From assembly GCF_017312725.1 (NCBI RefSeq), contig NZ_BOPO01000019.1, positions 27,715 through 91,714 of the forward strand: 64,000 nucleotides of DNA. Direction: 5' to 3'. The DNA is from Actinocatenispora comari (GTDB lineage Bacteria; Actinomycetota; Actinomycetes; Mycobacteriales; Micromonosporaceae). This document shows, piece by piece, positions 8,300 through 16,977 of the stretch. How positions within the stretch are numbered: the first letter of the stretch is position 1; each line of letters opens with the position of its first letter. The translations under genes and the position numbers were made by a program. The notes under the pieces were generated by a model that saw nothing but the letters and a program-made list of their open reading frames with translations, made no database searches and was not told the origin of the DNA.

Positions 8300-10011
8300 G
8301 ACGGCACGCGATCACCCGAGGCCGGCGGTGCCGGTCCGCCCTGACCAGACCCAGCTGGCTACCCGAGGTGGTGGACATGACCGAACGATCCGACCGGCCC
8401 GCCGACCAGACCCCCGACCGGGCCTTCGACCGGGCTCCCGAGCGGGCCTCCGACCGGGGCTCCGACCAGCCACCCGGCCGGGTTCCCGGCCCTGGCCCCC
8501 GTGGCCCCGATCAGCTTGGCCCTGACCCGCTTCTTACCGGGATCGGTCCGGCAGGAGCTGGTCCGGTCGTGTGCGACGGCGCCAGCGCCGACAGTGCTCG
8601 CGGCGACGGCGCCAGCGCCGACAGTGCTCGCGGCGGCGGCGCTGGGCATGGCGCTGCCGGGCGGGGCGGTGCTCCGGACGTCGCGCCGGGGCTGGCCGCC
8701 GGCCGCTTTCGCGGGGTGGACCGCTCCGTTCAGCTGCACCTGCCGGCGACCGGCACGCGGACGCCGTGGCTCGACCCGGTAGGCGCCAGATTGGCCCGCG
8801 CCGCGGAGACCATCGGCTGGCAACAGCATCGCCTGGCCCGGGTCGCCCTGTGCTGGTTGGTCGAGCCGGGGCATCGGCCTCTCGGCGCTCTGGTCCGCGA
8901 GCTCGGGCCGGTCGAGGTACTGCGCCGGCTCTACACCGGCGCCGTGCCGGGCCGGGTCAGTGCGGCCGCGGCCGCGCGTCTTGCCGCCGGTGACCCGGTG
9001 CAGCGCGCGCTGCAGCTGGCCCGCGAGGGCGAACGACTCGGCTGCCGGGTGGTCGTTCCGGAGGACGACGAGTGGCCGGTGCAGGTCGAGGATCTGGTCC
9101 GGATCGGCCGCGACGCCGATCCGCGGGCCGACCCGCACACCGATCCGCCGATCCTGTTCTGGGCGCGTGGCGGGCGGCGCATCGACGAGGCCGCACACCG
9201 TGCGGTCGCGGTGGTCGGTGCCCGTGCGGCCACCGACTACGGCACGCACGTCACCGCGGAGCTCGCGTTCGGGCTCGCCGACCGCGGCTGGACGGTGGTC
9301 TCCGGCGGGGCGTACGGCGTGGACGCGGCTGCTCACCGTGGCGCGCTCGCCGCGAGCGGGCTCACCGTCGCCGTCCAGGCATGCGGGCTCGACATCAGCT
9401 ACCCGATGGCCAACGCCGGCCTGCTGGAACGCATCGGTCAGGACGGCCTGCTGCTCAGTGAGTGGCCGCCGGGTGCCGGCGCCCAGCGTCACAGGTTCCT
9501 CATCCGCAACCGGGTGATCGCCGCCCTCTGCCGCGGGACGGTCGTGGTCGAGGCCTCCGCCCGCAGCGGCACCCGGAACACCGCGCGCCGCGCCCGCGAA
9601 CTGGGGCGCATCGTGCTGGCCGTGCCCGGTCCGATCACCTCCGGGATGAGCGTCGGTACCAACCTGATGATCCGGCAGGACGAGGCGAGGCTCGTGTCGA
9701 CGGCCGCGGAGGTGATCGAGGAGGTCGGCCGCATCGGCGACGACCTCGCGCCGATCCCGCAGGGTGCGCGTACCGCCCGTGACGACCTCGACGCCGTCTC
9801 CACCACCGTGCTGGACGCGGTTCCGCTGCGCCGCGCCGCCACCGTGGAGGAGATCGCGGTCGCCGCCGGCGTCTCGGCGCAGCAGGTCCGGCGGACGGTG
9901 CCGCTGCTGTCGATGCTCGGTTTCGTCGAGGAGACCGACGGCGGCTACCGCCTGCGGCCGGAGGAGAAGCCGAGCGGATCGCCCGGCGAGCGGCCGAGCA
10001 TCCGGGGCTGA
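8296..10011 (+). CDS. dprA: DNA-processing protein DprA with long disordered N-terminus
   Basis: DprA loads RecA onto incoming single-stranded DNA. The Rossmann core is plain: AVAVVGARAATDYGTHV, GWTVVSGGAYGVDAAAHRGAL, then RHRFLIRNRVIAALCRGTVVVEA, GTRNTARRARELGR and PGPITSGMSVGTN. A DprA winged-helix domain ends the protein (about residues 490-550). The first ~150 residues are low-complexity (repeated D/R/P, then two copies of ASADSARG). From 8296 the gene overlaps comM by 4 nt (ATGA). The ATG at 8377, behind GAGGTGG, is an equally good start and gives 544 residues. Most DprA proteins are 360-400 residues, so either choice leaves an unusual extension. Confidence 0.92.
   Translation: MRRHAITRGRRCRSALTRPSWLPEVVDMTERSDRPADQTPDRAFDRAPERASDRGSDQPPGRVPGPGPRGPDQLGPDPLLTGIGPAGAGPVVCDGASADSARGDGASADSARGGGAGHGAAGRGGAPDVAPGLAAGRFRGVDRSVQLHLPATGTRTPWLDPVGARLARAAETIGWQQHRLARVALCWLVEPGHRPLGALVRELGPVEVLRRLYTGAVPGRVSAAAAARLAAGDPVQRALQLAREGERLGCRVVVPEDDEWPVQVEDLVRIGRDADPRADPHTDPPILFWARGGRRIDEAAHRAVAVVGARAATDYGTHVTAELAFGLADRGWTVVSGGAYGVDAAAHRGALAASGLTVAVQACGLDISYPMANAGLLERIGQDGLLLSEWPPGAGAQRHRFLIRNRVIAALCRGTVVVEASARSGTRNTARRARELGRIVLAVPGPITSGMSVGTNLMIRQDEARLVSTAAEVIEEVGRIGDDLAPIPQGARTARDDLDAVSTTVLDAVPLRRAATVEEIAVAAGVSAQQVRRTVPLLSMLGFVEETDGGYRLRPEEKPSGSPGERPSIRG
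8575..8634 (+). repeat. 30-bp tandem duplication inside dprA
   Basis: Two 30-bp units, 8575-8604 and 8605-8634, beginning gacggcgccagcgcc. They encode two copies of a 10-residue stretch containing ASADSARG in the disordered N-terminal extension. Confidence 0.9.
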
Positions 10012-10112
10012 CCAACCCGGCCGCGTGCGGCAGGCCCGATCGGGCCGGGTGCGGCGCACGGCCGCGGCGCGTCGGCTTGACCGTCGCTCCCGCCGCACCC
10101 ACCGTACGAGGC

Positions 10113-11141
10113 ATGGCCGGCAACGGGAGTTCCACCGAGGCGCGTTACGACGCGCTCCCGGAGGGCCTCCGCGACGCGGTCGACGGGTTCGCCCGACACC
10201 TGTCGAATGAGCGGGCGCGCTCGACGCACACGATCCGGGCGTACCTGGCCGATGTCGTCCAACTGCTCGACCATGCCGGGCGGATGCACGCCGACACCCT
10301 CGACGCCGCACTGGCCCTGCCGGTACTGCGCAGCTGGCTTGCCCGCCAGCGTGGTAGTGGCGCGGCCCGCAGCACCCTGGCCCGCCGCGCCGCCGCCGCC
10401 CGGACGTTCTCCGGGTGGGCGCAGCGGACCGGCCTGGTCCGGGTCGATCAGGCGCGCCAGCTCGGAGTGCCGCGGGCCGAGCGGACGCTGCCCACGGTGC
10501 TCGCCGCCGATCAGGCCGCCGCCCTCGTCGAGGCGCCCGGCGCCGGCCGGCCGGCCAGCGGCACCGATGTGTCGAGTGTCACCGGTGCCTCGGACGGCGA
10601 TGCGGCACCGCCGGCCGCCGGTACGCAACCGCCTGATCCGGCGGCTCTGCGCGACGCGGCGGTGCTGGAGCTGCTGTACGCGACGGCCGTACGGGTCGCC
10701 GAGCTGTGCGGCCTCGACCTCGGCGACGTGGACGAGGAGCGCCGGTTGATCCGCGTCACCGGCAAGGGCGACAAGCAGCGTTCCGTGCCGTACGGGGTGC
10801 CCGCCGAGCAGGCGATCCGGGCGTATCTGCGGCATGGCCGGCCGCGGCTGGTCGTACCGCGCAGCGGCGCGGCCCTGCTGCTCGGGGTGCGCGGTGGCCG
10901 CCTCGACCCCCGTACGGTGCGCCGCATCGTCGCCGCCCGCGCAGCCGAGGCAGGGGTGCCGGCGGTGGCGCCGCACGCGCTGCGGCACTCCGCCGCCACC
11001 CACCTGCTCGACGGGGGAGCGGATCTTCGCTCGGTGCAGGAGCTGCTGGGTCATGCATCATTGGCGACGACACAGCTCTACACCCATGTCTCGGTCGAAC
11101 GGCTCCGCCGCGCGTACCGACAGGCACACCCCCGCGCGTGA
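10113..11141 (+). CDS. xerC: Tyrosine recombinase XerC
   Basis: XerC works with XerD and FtsK to resolve chromosome dimers at dif. An N-terminal core-binding domain (residues ~20-105, FARHLSNERARSTHTIRAYL) precedes the catalytic domain. The active site residues are visible: Arg in YATAVRVAELCG, Lys in GKGDKQR, HxxR in HALRHS, His in LGHAS, and the nucleophile Tyr in QLYTHV. Between the domains is a ~35-residue Gly/Ala/Asp/Pro-rich insert (after ALVEAPGAG) absent from most XerC. The start is uncertain: ATG 10113 gives 342 residues, TTG 10077 gives 354; neither has a strong ribosome binding site. Confidence 0.92.
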   Translation: MAGNGSSTEARYDALPEGLRDAVDGFARHLSNERARSTHTIRAYLADVVQLLDHAGRMHADTLDAALALPVLRSWLARQRGSGAARSTLARRAAAARTFSGWAQRTGLVRVDQARQLGVPRAERTLPTVLAADQAAALVEAPGAGRPASGTDVSSVTGASDGDAAPPAAGTQPPDPAALRDAAVLELLYATAVRVAELCGLDLGDVDEERRLIRVTGKGDKQRSVPYGVPAEQAIRAYLRHGRPRLVVPRSGAALLLGVRGGRLDPRTVRRIVAARAAEAGVPAVAPHALRHSAATHLLDGGADLRSVQELLGHASLATTQLYTHVSVERLRRAYRQAHPRA

Positions 11142-11154
11142 AAGGCCGACTGCC

Positions 11155-12330
11155 GTGGCCATGCCCACCGACAAGCCACCCGAGCCCCTGCCGGGCGCTC
11201 GACTGCTGTTCACCCTGGACCCCGGGTACGTCCATCTGAACCACGGTTCGTTCGGCGCGGCGCCGATCCCGACCCAGCGGGCGGCGGCCCGGCTGCGGGA
11301 GGAACAGGAAGCGGACCCGATGCGGTTCCTGAAACCGCCCGGGATCGTGCAACGGCTCCAACACACCCGCCGGCATCTCGCCCGGTTCGTCGGCGCCGAT
11401 CCGGACGGCACCGCGCTGGTGCCGAACGTGACGGCGGCCTGTGCCGTCGTGCTCGGTTCGGTACCGCTGCGCCGGGGCGACGAGATCCTGCTCACCGACC
11501 ATGCGTACGGGGCGGTCGGGATCGAGGCCGCCCGGCGGTGCGCCGAGACCGGCGCCGCCGTCGTGCAGGCCAGGGTCGGGCTCGAGGACGACGACGATGC
11601 GGTGGTCGCGGCGATCCTCGCGGCGACCACCGACCGGACCCGGGTCGCCGTCATCGACCAGATCAGCTCCGCCACCGCGAAGCTGTTCCCGGTGCGCAGG
11701 ATCGCCGCGGAACTGCACCGTCGCGGCGTGTTCGTGGCTATCGACGCGGCACACGTACCCGGAATGATCGACGTCGACGTGTCGACCCTGGGCGTCGACG
11801 CCTGGTTCGGCAACCTGCACAAGTGGGCGTACGCATCGCGCGGGACCGGCCTGTTGTACGTCGCCCCGGCGCACCGCGACAGCATCCGGCCGCTCGCCGC
11901 CTCGTGGGAGTACGACAACGGCTTCCCGGCCAACGTCGAGTTCCAGGGCACCCAGGACCTCGCCGGATGGCTCGCCGCGCCGGCCGGCCTGCACACGATG
12001 ACCGCGCTGGGCCTGGACGTCGTGCGAGACCACAACGCCCGGCTCGCCCGGTACGGGCAGCGCCTGCTCACCGAGGCCCTGGGAACGCCGGCGGTCCGCA
12101 CCGCGCCGGAACTGGCCATGCGGGTCGTGCGGCTGCCACCCGGTGTCGCCACCACACCCGGGGCCGCGAGCGCGCTGCGCGACGGGATCGCCGAACGGTT
12201 GCGTACCCACGTGGCGGTCAGCGCGTGGCGTCGCATCGGTCTGCTGCGGATCTGCGCCCAGGTCTACAACACCGCCGACAACTTCGAGGGGCTGGCACGG
12301 ACCCTGCCCGCCCTGCTCCGAGCCCGGTAA
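11155..12330 (+). CDS. Class V aminotransferase (isopenicillin-N-epimerase-like)
   Basis: A PLP-dependent fold-type I enzyme of 391 residues. The N-terminus YVHLNHGSFGAAP is the signature of the isopenicillin N epimerase/cysteine desulfurase-like group. IDAAHVPGMIDVD contains the Asp that binds the pyridine nitrogen, and Lys223 in GNLHKWAYASRGTG is the Schiff-base lysine. The Trp next to Lys is typical of the epimerase subgroup rather than of desulfurases. Substrate unknown; no beta-lactam genes are nearby. GTG at 11155 is favoured because AAAGG lies 9-13 nt upstream; ATG 11161 is the alternative. It starts 13 nt after xerC and may share its transcript. It ends in the rare stop TAA. Confidence 0.88.
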   Translation: MAMPTDKPPEPLPGARLLFTLDPGYVHLNHGSFGAAPIPTQRAAARLREEQEADPMRFLKPPGIVQRLQHTRRHLARFVGADPDGTALVPNVTAACAVVLGSVPLRRGDEILLTDHAYGAVGIEAARRCAETGAAVVQARVGLEDDDDAVVAAILAATTDRTRVAVIDQISSATAKLFPVRRIAAELHRRGVFVAIDAAHVPGMIDVDVSTLGVDAWFGNLHKWAYASRGTGLLYVAPAHRDSIRPLAASWEYDNGFPANVEFQGTQDLAGWLAAPAGLHTMTALGLDVVRDHNARLARYGQRLLTEALGTPAVRTAPELAMRVVRLPPGVATTPGAASALRDGIAERLRTHVAVSAWRRIGLLRICAQVYNTADNFEGLARTLPALLRAR

Positions 12331-12733
12331 CGGCCACCGGCCGCCCGTCAGCCGACGCCGTCAGCCAACCCGCCAACCGCCCGTCAGCCGGCGCTGCCAG
12401 CCAACCCGCCAACCGCCGGCCGTTCGGCGTCATCGCCGTCGACTTCCGACAGCATCGGTGATCGATCGCCGATCGCCCGCGACGCCCGGCCCCCGACCCC
12501 GATCGCGGCCCCGACGGCACCGACACGGCTCGCGACGGCACTGGCTGTCGATCGCCGTGCGCTGGCCTTCGGGGACGCTCGGCTACTGACTACCGACCGT
12601 CGGTGCCGCGCTCGCCGGTCGCCGCTGTCGGTGATCCACTGCCGGCCGCAGGCCGCCGACCGGTACGGCCAGTCGGGCCGGTCGAACCGGGATGGCGCCG
12701 AGTTGCCGGCGTGGCTGGGGGCGCCGGTGCGGT
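12331..12733. other. 403-bp gap between convergent genes
   Basis: Lies between the class V aminotransferase (+) and the M23 peptidase (-). It holds a 36-bp tandem repeat (12342-12413) and GC-rich sequence with short gatcg-type repeats around 12460-12490. I see no promoter, RNA gene or credible coding frame, and no clean terminator hairpin. Confidence 0.6.
12342..12413. repeat. 36-bp tandem repeat, two copies
   Basis: Units 12342-12377 and 12378-12413, both starting cgcccgtcagccg and ending ccaacccgccaac, with three mismatches. It begins 11 nt after the aminotransferase stop. Confidence 0.85.
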
Positions 12734-14380
12734 TCAGGTCGAGGGGTCGGTGGCCAGCGGCAGGAGCCGGACCCGGCCGAAGCCGAGCAGGACCAGCGGG
12801 TCCAGGTACTGCTTGCCGCGGCGCAGCCCCCAGTGCAGGCACGCGGCCCGGCTGCACCCCGGATGGCCGGCGTCGAGGGTGCCGATGCGTTCGCCGGCGG
12901 TGACGTGGTCGCCGACGTGTACCAGCGGCCGCACCGGCTGGTAGGTGGTCCGGAGCCCGCCCGCGTGGTCGATGCTGATCACGCCGACACCAGCGACGTG
13001 GCCGGCGAACGCGACGACACCCGGGCCGGCGGCGAGCACCGGCACCCCCGCGGTGCCGGCCAGGTCGACACCCCGGTGGCCGGGCAGCCAGCGCTTCGGG
13101 GGCGGGTCGAACGCGCGCACCACCGCCGGGGTGCCGGGCAGCGGCCACTGGTATCCGGCGCGGGGCGCCGGCGCCGGGCCGGTGGGGCCGCCCCGGGCCG
13201 GTTGCTGGGCTGCCAGCACGCCGCAAACCGTCAGCGCTGCCACCGCCACCACCGCGGCGATCCATCGGCCCCGGCTCGACCGACCCGATCGGCCAGCACG
13301 CCGGCGCAGCAGGTCGATGACGAAGCCCGCGGCTGGACGAACCGGCCCACCCGGCCCGCCCGCGACCGGTGCGGGTCGGGCGCCCACGTCCTGGTACCCG
13401 TCGTCGCCGGTCCGTCCGGATCGTGCCGGCACCCGAACCATCGTCGCGGGCGACTCGTCGACGCCAGCCGTCCCCGTACCGCCGGTCGTCTCTGCAGCGC
13501 CGGCGTCCCGCCGGTCACGGGCTGCCCGGAGTTCACCGACCGCTGGCAAGGCGCCCGTTGTCCGTGGATCACCGGCCGCCGGCGGAGCGCCAGCCGCCGG
13601 CGGAGCATCAGGCACCGGCGGAGCGCCAGTTGTCGGTCCGGAGCCGGCCGTCGGCTCGGAGCCAGCAGGACGCAGGTCACCGGCCAGCCACAGGTCGCCT
13701 GTTGCCTCCGCGGTGCCCGTCGTCTGTGGGTCGTCGGTCGTTTCCGTTGCGCCGGCCACCCGCATACTGCCGGCCGCCGCTGTGGACACCGCGCGCCGAC
13801 GACGACGCCGGGCGGCGAAGGGGACCACGACGCTGCCCGTCCCCGTCTCAGCGCCGCCCCGTACGCCGCCGGCGTCGTCGGGCCGCCGCGCCGGCGCCGG
13901 ATCATGCGGTTGTCGGTACGTCCCGGACGGCACAAGGTGTAGCCAGCGCGCGGTGGTCGATCCGGTCTCGCCTGGGCCGTCCGCCGGCAAGGTACGGCGG
14001 CGACGCGGGAAGGCCGCCCGCAGCACGGTCAGGACCCTCCCGACGCGGGTCGCCCCGGCCACCCGGACCGGGATCGCTTCCGCCGGCTCGCCGGGTGGCG
14101 CCGGGACCAGTTGCAGCCGGGGTGGAGCGTCCGGGGCGGCGATCCAGTCGTCGCCCGCGGCCCAGCCCAGATCCGCCCAGTCCGGTGGCGTCCGGTCGGG
14201 CGGCTCGCTCGACCGGAGATCGCCGGTGCCGCCCGGGTCGGCCGGCGACCGCGTGGTCGGGCGCCCGGCCGGATCCTGGTCGTCGGCCGGCAGGCTGGGG
14301 TGTCGGGTTCGGTGCGTCGATCCGCTGATACGTCCCACCCGGGCAGCGTCGCCCCAAAACGGAACGGCTGCCACCACCAC
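12734..14380 (-). CDS. M23 family peptidoglycan endopeptidase, membrane-anchored
   Basis: A 548-residue protein with a C-terminal LytM/M23 domain (about residues 435-535). Zinc ligands appear in GHRGVDL (His, Asp) and LHWGLRRG (the final His). A single transmembrane segment at about residue 370-390 (WIAAVVAVAALTVCGVLAA) would place the domain outside the cell, where it could cut peptidoglycan cross-links. The ~365 residues before the membrane are low-complexity, rich in A/G/T/P/R, presumably cytoplasmic and disordered. M23 genes upstream of rpsB are common in actinobacteria. The start is uncertain: three GTG codons follow GAGG at the 5' end, and an internal start is possible. DnaA-box-like sites lie 10-37 nt upstream. 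Confidence 0.85.
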   Translation of the reverse strand: MVVAAVPFWGDAARVGRISGSTHRTRHPSLPADDQDPAGRPTTRSPADPGGTGDLRSSEPPDRTPPDWADLGWAAGDDWIAAPDAPPRLQLVPAPPGEPAEAIPVRVAGATRVGRVLTVLRAAFPRRRRTLPADGPGETGSTTARWLHLVPSGTYRQPHDPAPARRPDDAGGVRGGAETGTGSVVVPFAARRRRRRAVSTAAAGSMRVAGATETTDDPQTTGTAEATGDLWLAGDLRPAGSEPTAGSGPTTGAPPVPDAPPAAGAPPAAGDPRTTGALPAVGELRAARDRRDAGAAETTGGTGTAGVDESPATMVRVPARSGRTGDDGYQDVGARPAPVAGGPGGPVRPAAGFVIDLLRRRAGRSGRSSRGRWIAAVVAVAALTVCGVLAAQQPARGGPTGPAPAPRAGYQWPLPGTPAVVRAFDPPPKRWLPGHRGVDLAGTAGVPVLAAGPGVVAFAGHVAGVGVISIDHAGGLRTTYQPVRPLVHVGDHVTAGERIGTLDAGHPGCSRAACLHWGLRRGKQYLDPLVLLGFGRVRLLPLATDPST

Positions 14381-14389
14381 CTCGCAAAC

Positions 14390-14417
14390 TGTGGATAACC
14401 AGGACGCCTGTGGACAG
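14390..14417 (-). promoter_or_regulatory. Two DnaA-box-like sites upstream of the M23 peptidase
   Basis: TGTGGATAA (14390-14398) is the exact complement of TTATCCACA, the classical DnaA box. TGTGGACAG (14409-14417) is one base from the complement of TTGTCCACA. Same orientation, 10 bp apart, directly in front of the M23 start. They may let DnaA act on this promoter. Confidence 0.5.
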
Positions 14418-14541
14418 CGGACCGGAAAACGTGCGCCGGTGTGCTACGCCGTGATCGACGCACCGCCGGGCGAGCGAGTCCCGTTCGTCCGCATGCAAGC
14501 CGGAGCCAGCTCTGGTGCCGGGCCGGCCGGCGCCATCGTGT

Positions 14542-14659
14542 GCGGCGCGGGTCGCGAGGTCGGCCGCAACCACCGGACAGACCCTCACGACCCCGGACAG
14601 GCGGCGCGGGTCGCGAGGTCGGCCCGCAACCACCGGACAGACCCTCACGACCCGGACAG
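14542..14659. repeat. 59-bp tandem duplication
   Basis: Units 14542-14600 and 14601-14659, both starting gcggcgcgggtcgcgaggtc. They differ only by a one-base shift in two C-runs, so the duplication looks recent. Confidence 0.9.
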
Positions 14660-14713
14660 GGGGCCGGCGCACCGGCTTCCCGAATGCGTCCCGGAGGCCC
14701 TTCACGGCCAGCC

Positions 14714-14866
14714 ACCTGGCTGCGCCAGCGTGCCGGCTGCGCCAGCGACCTGGCTGCGCCAGCGACCTGGCTGCGCCAGTGTGCCGGCTGCGCCAGCGTG
14801 CCAGCTGGGCCTGCGACCCAGCTGGGCCGGCGATCCGGCTGCGTCTGTGACCCGTCTGAGGCAGCG
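14714..14866. repeat. 17-bp tandem array, nine units, hairpin-forming
   Basis: Nine consecutive 17-bp units with consensus acctggctgcgccagcg run from 14714 to 14866. The first five are nearly identical and the last four are increasingly diverged. Each conserved unit holds an inverted repeat CTGGC-TGC-GCCAG. There are no unique spacers, so it is not CRISPR, and the period is not a multiple of three. It lies downstream of the aminotransferase gene on the minus strand. Confidence 0.85.
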
Positions 14867-15088
14867 GCTCGGCTGGTGACCTGCGTCAGGCGGCCGGGCC
14901 AGCCACGCGGCTACGCCGGGCCTCGGTTCTCCCGCTCGTCGGGGGCGGAGAGGCTCACCCCGCGGCCGGTGGCCCGAGAAGGACCCGTGGGCACCTGCTC
15001 CACCGCCCTGCGGGCAGGCGGACGGGTCCGGCTGGCACGATCGGAGCGGCGCCGGTCGAACGAGCCGGCCGCGGTTCCGGAGGGCGCC

Positions 15089-16273
15089 TCAGCCGGCGAG
15101 GGTGCGCAACCGGTTCGCCGCCTCGGCGAGTACCTCGGGGCGCTTGGAGCAGGCGAACCGGACGACCTGGCGGCCGACCTCCTGGTTGTCGTAGAACACC
15201 TGGGTCGGTACGGCCACCACGCCGCACCGTTCCGGCAGCGCCCGGCAGAACTCGATCCCGTCCCGGCCGCCCAGCGGGCCGATGTCGGCGGTCAGGAAGT
15301 ACGTTCCGGACGACGGGTGCACGCCGAAGCCCGCCTCGGCGAGGCCGGCGGCGAGCAGGTCCCGCCCGGCCTGCAGCCGGTCCCGCACCCCGATCAGGTA
15401 CTCGGCCGGCAGGCGCAGCGCGACCGCGACCGCCGGCTGCAGCGGCCCCGCGTTGACGAACGTCAGGAACTGCTTGACCCGCAGTACCGCCGAGACCAGC
15501 CGGGCGGGTCCGCTGGCCCAGCCGACCTTCCAGCCGGTGCAGGAGAAGCTCTTGCCGGCCGACGAGATCCGGATGGTGCGCTCCCGCATGCCGGGCAGCC
15601 CGGCGAGCGGGATGTGCGGCGCGACCGAGTCGGTGAACACCAGGTGCTCGTACACCTCGTCGGTCACCGCGATCACGTCGTGTTCCTGGCAGAGCTGGGC
15701 GATCAGCGAAAGCTCGGCCGAGGTGAACACCTTGCCCGTCGGGTTGTGCGGCGAGTTGAGCAGCAGCAGCCGGGTGCGCGGGCCGAACGCGGCGCGCAGC
15801 TCGTCCGGGTCGAACGCGTAGCCGGCCGGTCCCGGCCGCAGCGTGACCGGCCGCCGGACCGCGTGCGCCAGCGCGATCGATGCCGCGTACGAGTCGTAGA
15901 AGGGTTCGAAGCAGACCACCTCGTCGCCGTTCTCGCACAGGCCGAGGATCGCCGCCGCGATCGCCTCGGTGGCGCCGGCGGTCACCACGATCTCGCCGTC
16001 CGGGTCGTACCCGAGCTGCCAGTCCCGCTGCTGCTGCTCGGCGACGGCGGCGCGCAACTCCGGCACCCCGGGCCCCGGCGGGTACTGGTTGTGCCCCCCG
16101 GTGATCGCCGCGGTCGCCGCCGCGAGCATCTCCGCCGGCCCGTCGGTGTCCGGGAACCCCTGCCCCAGGTTGATCGCGCCGGTGCGTACCGCGAGCGCCG
16201 ACATCTCGGCGAAGACTGTCGTACCGAACTCGTGCATCCGCGCCACCAGCGGATCGGTGCCTGTGCTCGTCAT
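15089..16273 (-). CDS. Class I/II PLP-dependent aminotransferase (DapC / KAT-like)
   Basis: A 394-residue fold-type I aminotransferase. Motifs: INLGQGFPDTDGP at the N-terminus, LLLLNSPHNPTGKV, TDEVYEHLVF (PLP-binding Asp and Tyr), and Lys241 in SSAGKSFSCTGWKVGW as the Schiff-base lysine. A conserved Arg near the C-terminus (VVRFACSK) binds the substrate carboxylate. The sequence resembles actinobacterial proteins annotated as N-succinyldiaminopimelate aminotransferase or kynurenine/methionine aminotransferases; which reaction it performs cannot be decided here. The ATG at 16273 has no ribosome binding site but is preceded by TAGGGT 6 nt upstream, so it is probably leaderless. Confidence 0.9.
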   Translation of the reverse strand: MTSTGTDPLVARMHEFGTTVFAEMSALAVRTGAINLGQGFPDTDGPAEMLAAATAAITGGHNQYPPGPGVPELRAAVAEQQQRDWQLGYDPDGEIVVTAGATEAIAAAILGLCENGDEVVCFEPFYDSYAASIALAHAVRRPVTLRPGPAGYAFDPDELRAAFGPRTRLLLLNSPHNPTGKVFTSAELSLIAQLCQEHDVIAVTDEVYEHLVFTDSVAPHIPLAGLPGMRERTIRISSAGKSFSCTGWKVGWASGPARLVSAVLRVKQFLTFVNAGPLQPAVAVALRLPAEYLIGVRDRLQAGRDLLAAGLAEAGFGVHPSSGTYFLTADIGPLGGRDGIEFCRALPERCGVVAVPTQVFYDNQEVGRQVVRFACSKRPEVLAEAANRLRTLAG

Positions 16274-16279
16274 GGCGCC

Positions 16280-16285
16280 ACCCTA
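16280..16285 (-). promoter_or_regulatory. Candidate leaderless -10 element for the aminotransferase
   Basis: Reading on the minus strand, TAGGGT ends 6 nt before the ATG at 16273. No Shine-Dalgarno sequence is present. Confidence 0.45.
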
Positions 16286-16427
16286 GAGCGTGGCCGACGG
16301 CTCCGCGGCTGCCGTGCGCAGCCGACGAGGCCGGCGATGGTCGTCCGGCGCCTGCCTCGGCCGTGTCGCGCGACTCGGACCTCGGTGGGTGAGCCGCGGG
16401 GCGATGTCGGGCGCTGCGGGTGGTGCG

Positions 16428-16970
16428 TCAGCCGCCGGAGCGGTGCCGGGCGACCCGGACCCGGGTGGCACACCTGCTGGAGCAGTACCGCCGGGGCGAG
16501 CCGGCGCCGTGCGCGACGAACGGGCGGCCGCAGCCCGGTGCCGCGCACACCCCGCCGGGCGGCGCCTGCCGCTCGGCGAGCAGTACCGCGAGGGCCAGTC
16601 CGGAGGAGGTGGCGAACCACTCGCCCCAGGGGCCGTCGTCGTCCGCGTCGACGTGCAGATGCCAGGCGGTACCGCCGTGCGCGGTCAGCCGGGGCGGCCT
16701 CGCGTACCGGGCGAACAGGGCGTTCAGCGCATCGGCCGCGGCGGTCGTGTCGGCTGCGGCGAACACGGCGGCGACCGGCTCGGCCGCGGCCCGCAGCGCG
16801 TCGAGCTCGGCCGGGCGCAGCTCGATGCCCGTCTCGCCGTGCTCGGCGAGCACCGCGGCGAGCCGGCCGGCGAGGTCGGGCTCGGTGGACCGCAGCTCGA
16901 TCAAGAGGTCCACCGCCCGTTGTGCCGCCTCGATCGGTGCCGACCCCGCGGTCCACTGAGCTCCGTCCAT
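16428..16970 (-). CDS. CGNR zinc-finger / ABATE-domain protein, likely regulator
   Basis: A 180-residue protein. The N-terminal ~125 residues fit the stress-related ABATE domain (ends in WHLHVDADDDGPWGEWFATS). The C-terminal zinc finger has cysteines in CAAPGCGRPF and RRYCSSRCATR. The family hallmark C-G-N-R is replaced here by C-A-T-R, followed by the usual basic VRVARHR tail. Such proteins are thought to be DNA-binding transcription factors. The ATG at 16970 gives 24 nt to the divergent MFS gene start. The two probably form a regulator/transporter pair, a common arrangement for this family. Confidence 0.82.
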   Translation of the reverse strand: MDGAQWTAGSAPIEAAQRAVDLLIELRSTEPDLAGRLAAVLAEHGETGIELRPAELDALRAAAEPVAAVFAAADTTAAADALNALFARYARPPRLTAHGGTAWHLHVDADDDGPWGEWFATSSGLALAVLLAERQAPPGGVCAAPGCGRPFVAHGAGSPRRYCSSRCATRVRVARHRSGG

Positions 16971-16977
16971 GCCAGCC

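Larger units (their letters stand above)
14381..15088. other. 708-bp repeat-rich gap
   Basis: Lies between the M23 gene and the class I aminotransferase, both on the minus strand. It carries two DnaA-box-like sites (14390-14417), a 59-bp tandem duplication (14542-14659) and a 17-bp nine-copy array (14714-14866). Open frames cross it on both strands but have no recognisable protein, and the 17- and 59-bp periods break the reading frame. I judge it non-coding. Confidence 0.65.

Noticed and set aside
14714..14866. CRISPR-like array
   Set aside because: The units abut directly with no unique spacers, are only 17 bp, and no cas genes are present.
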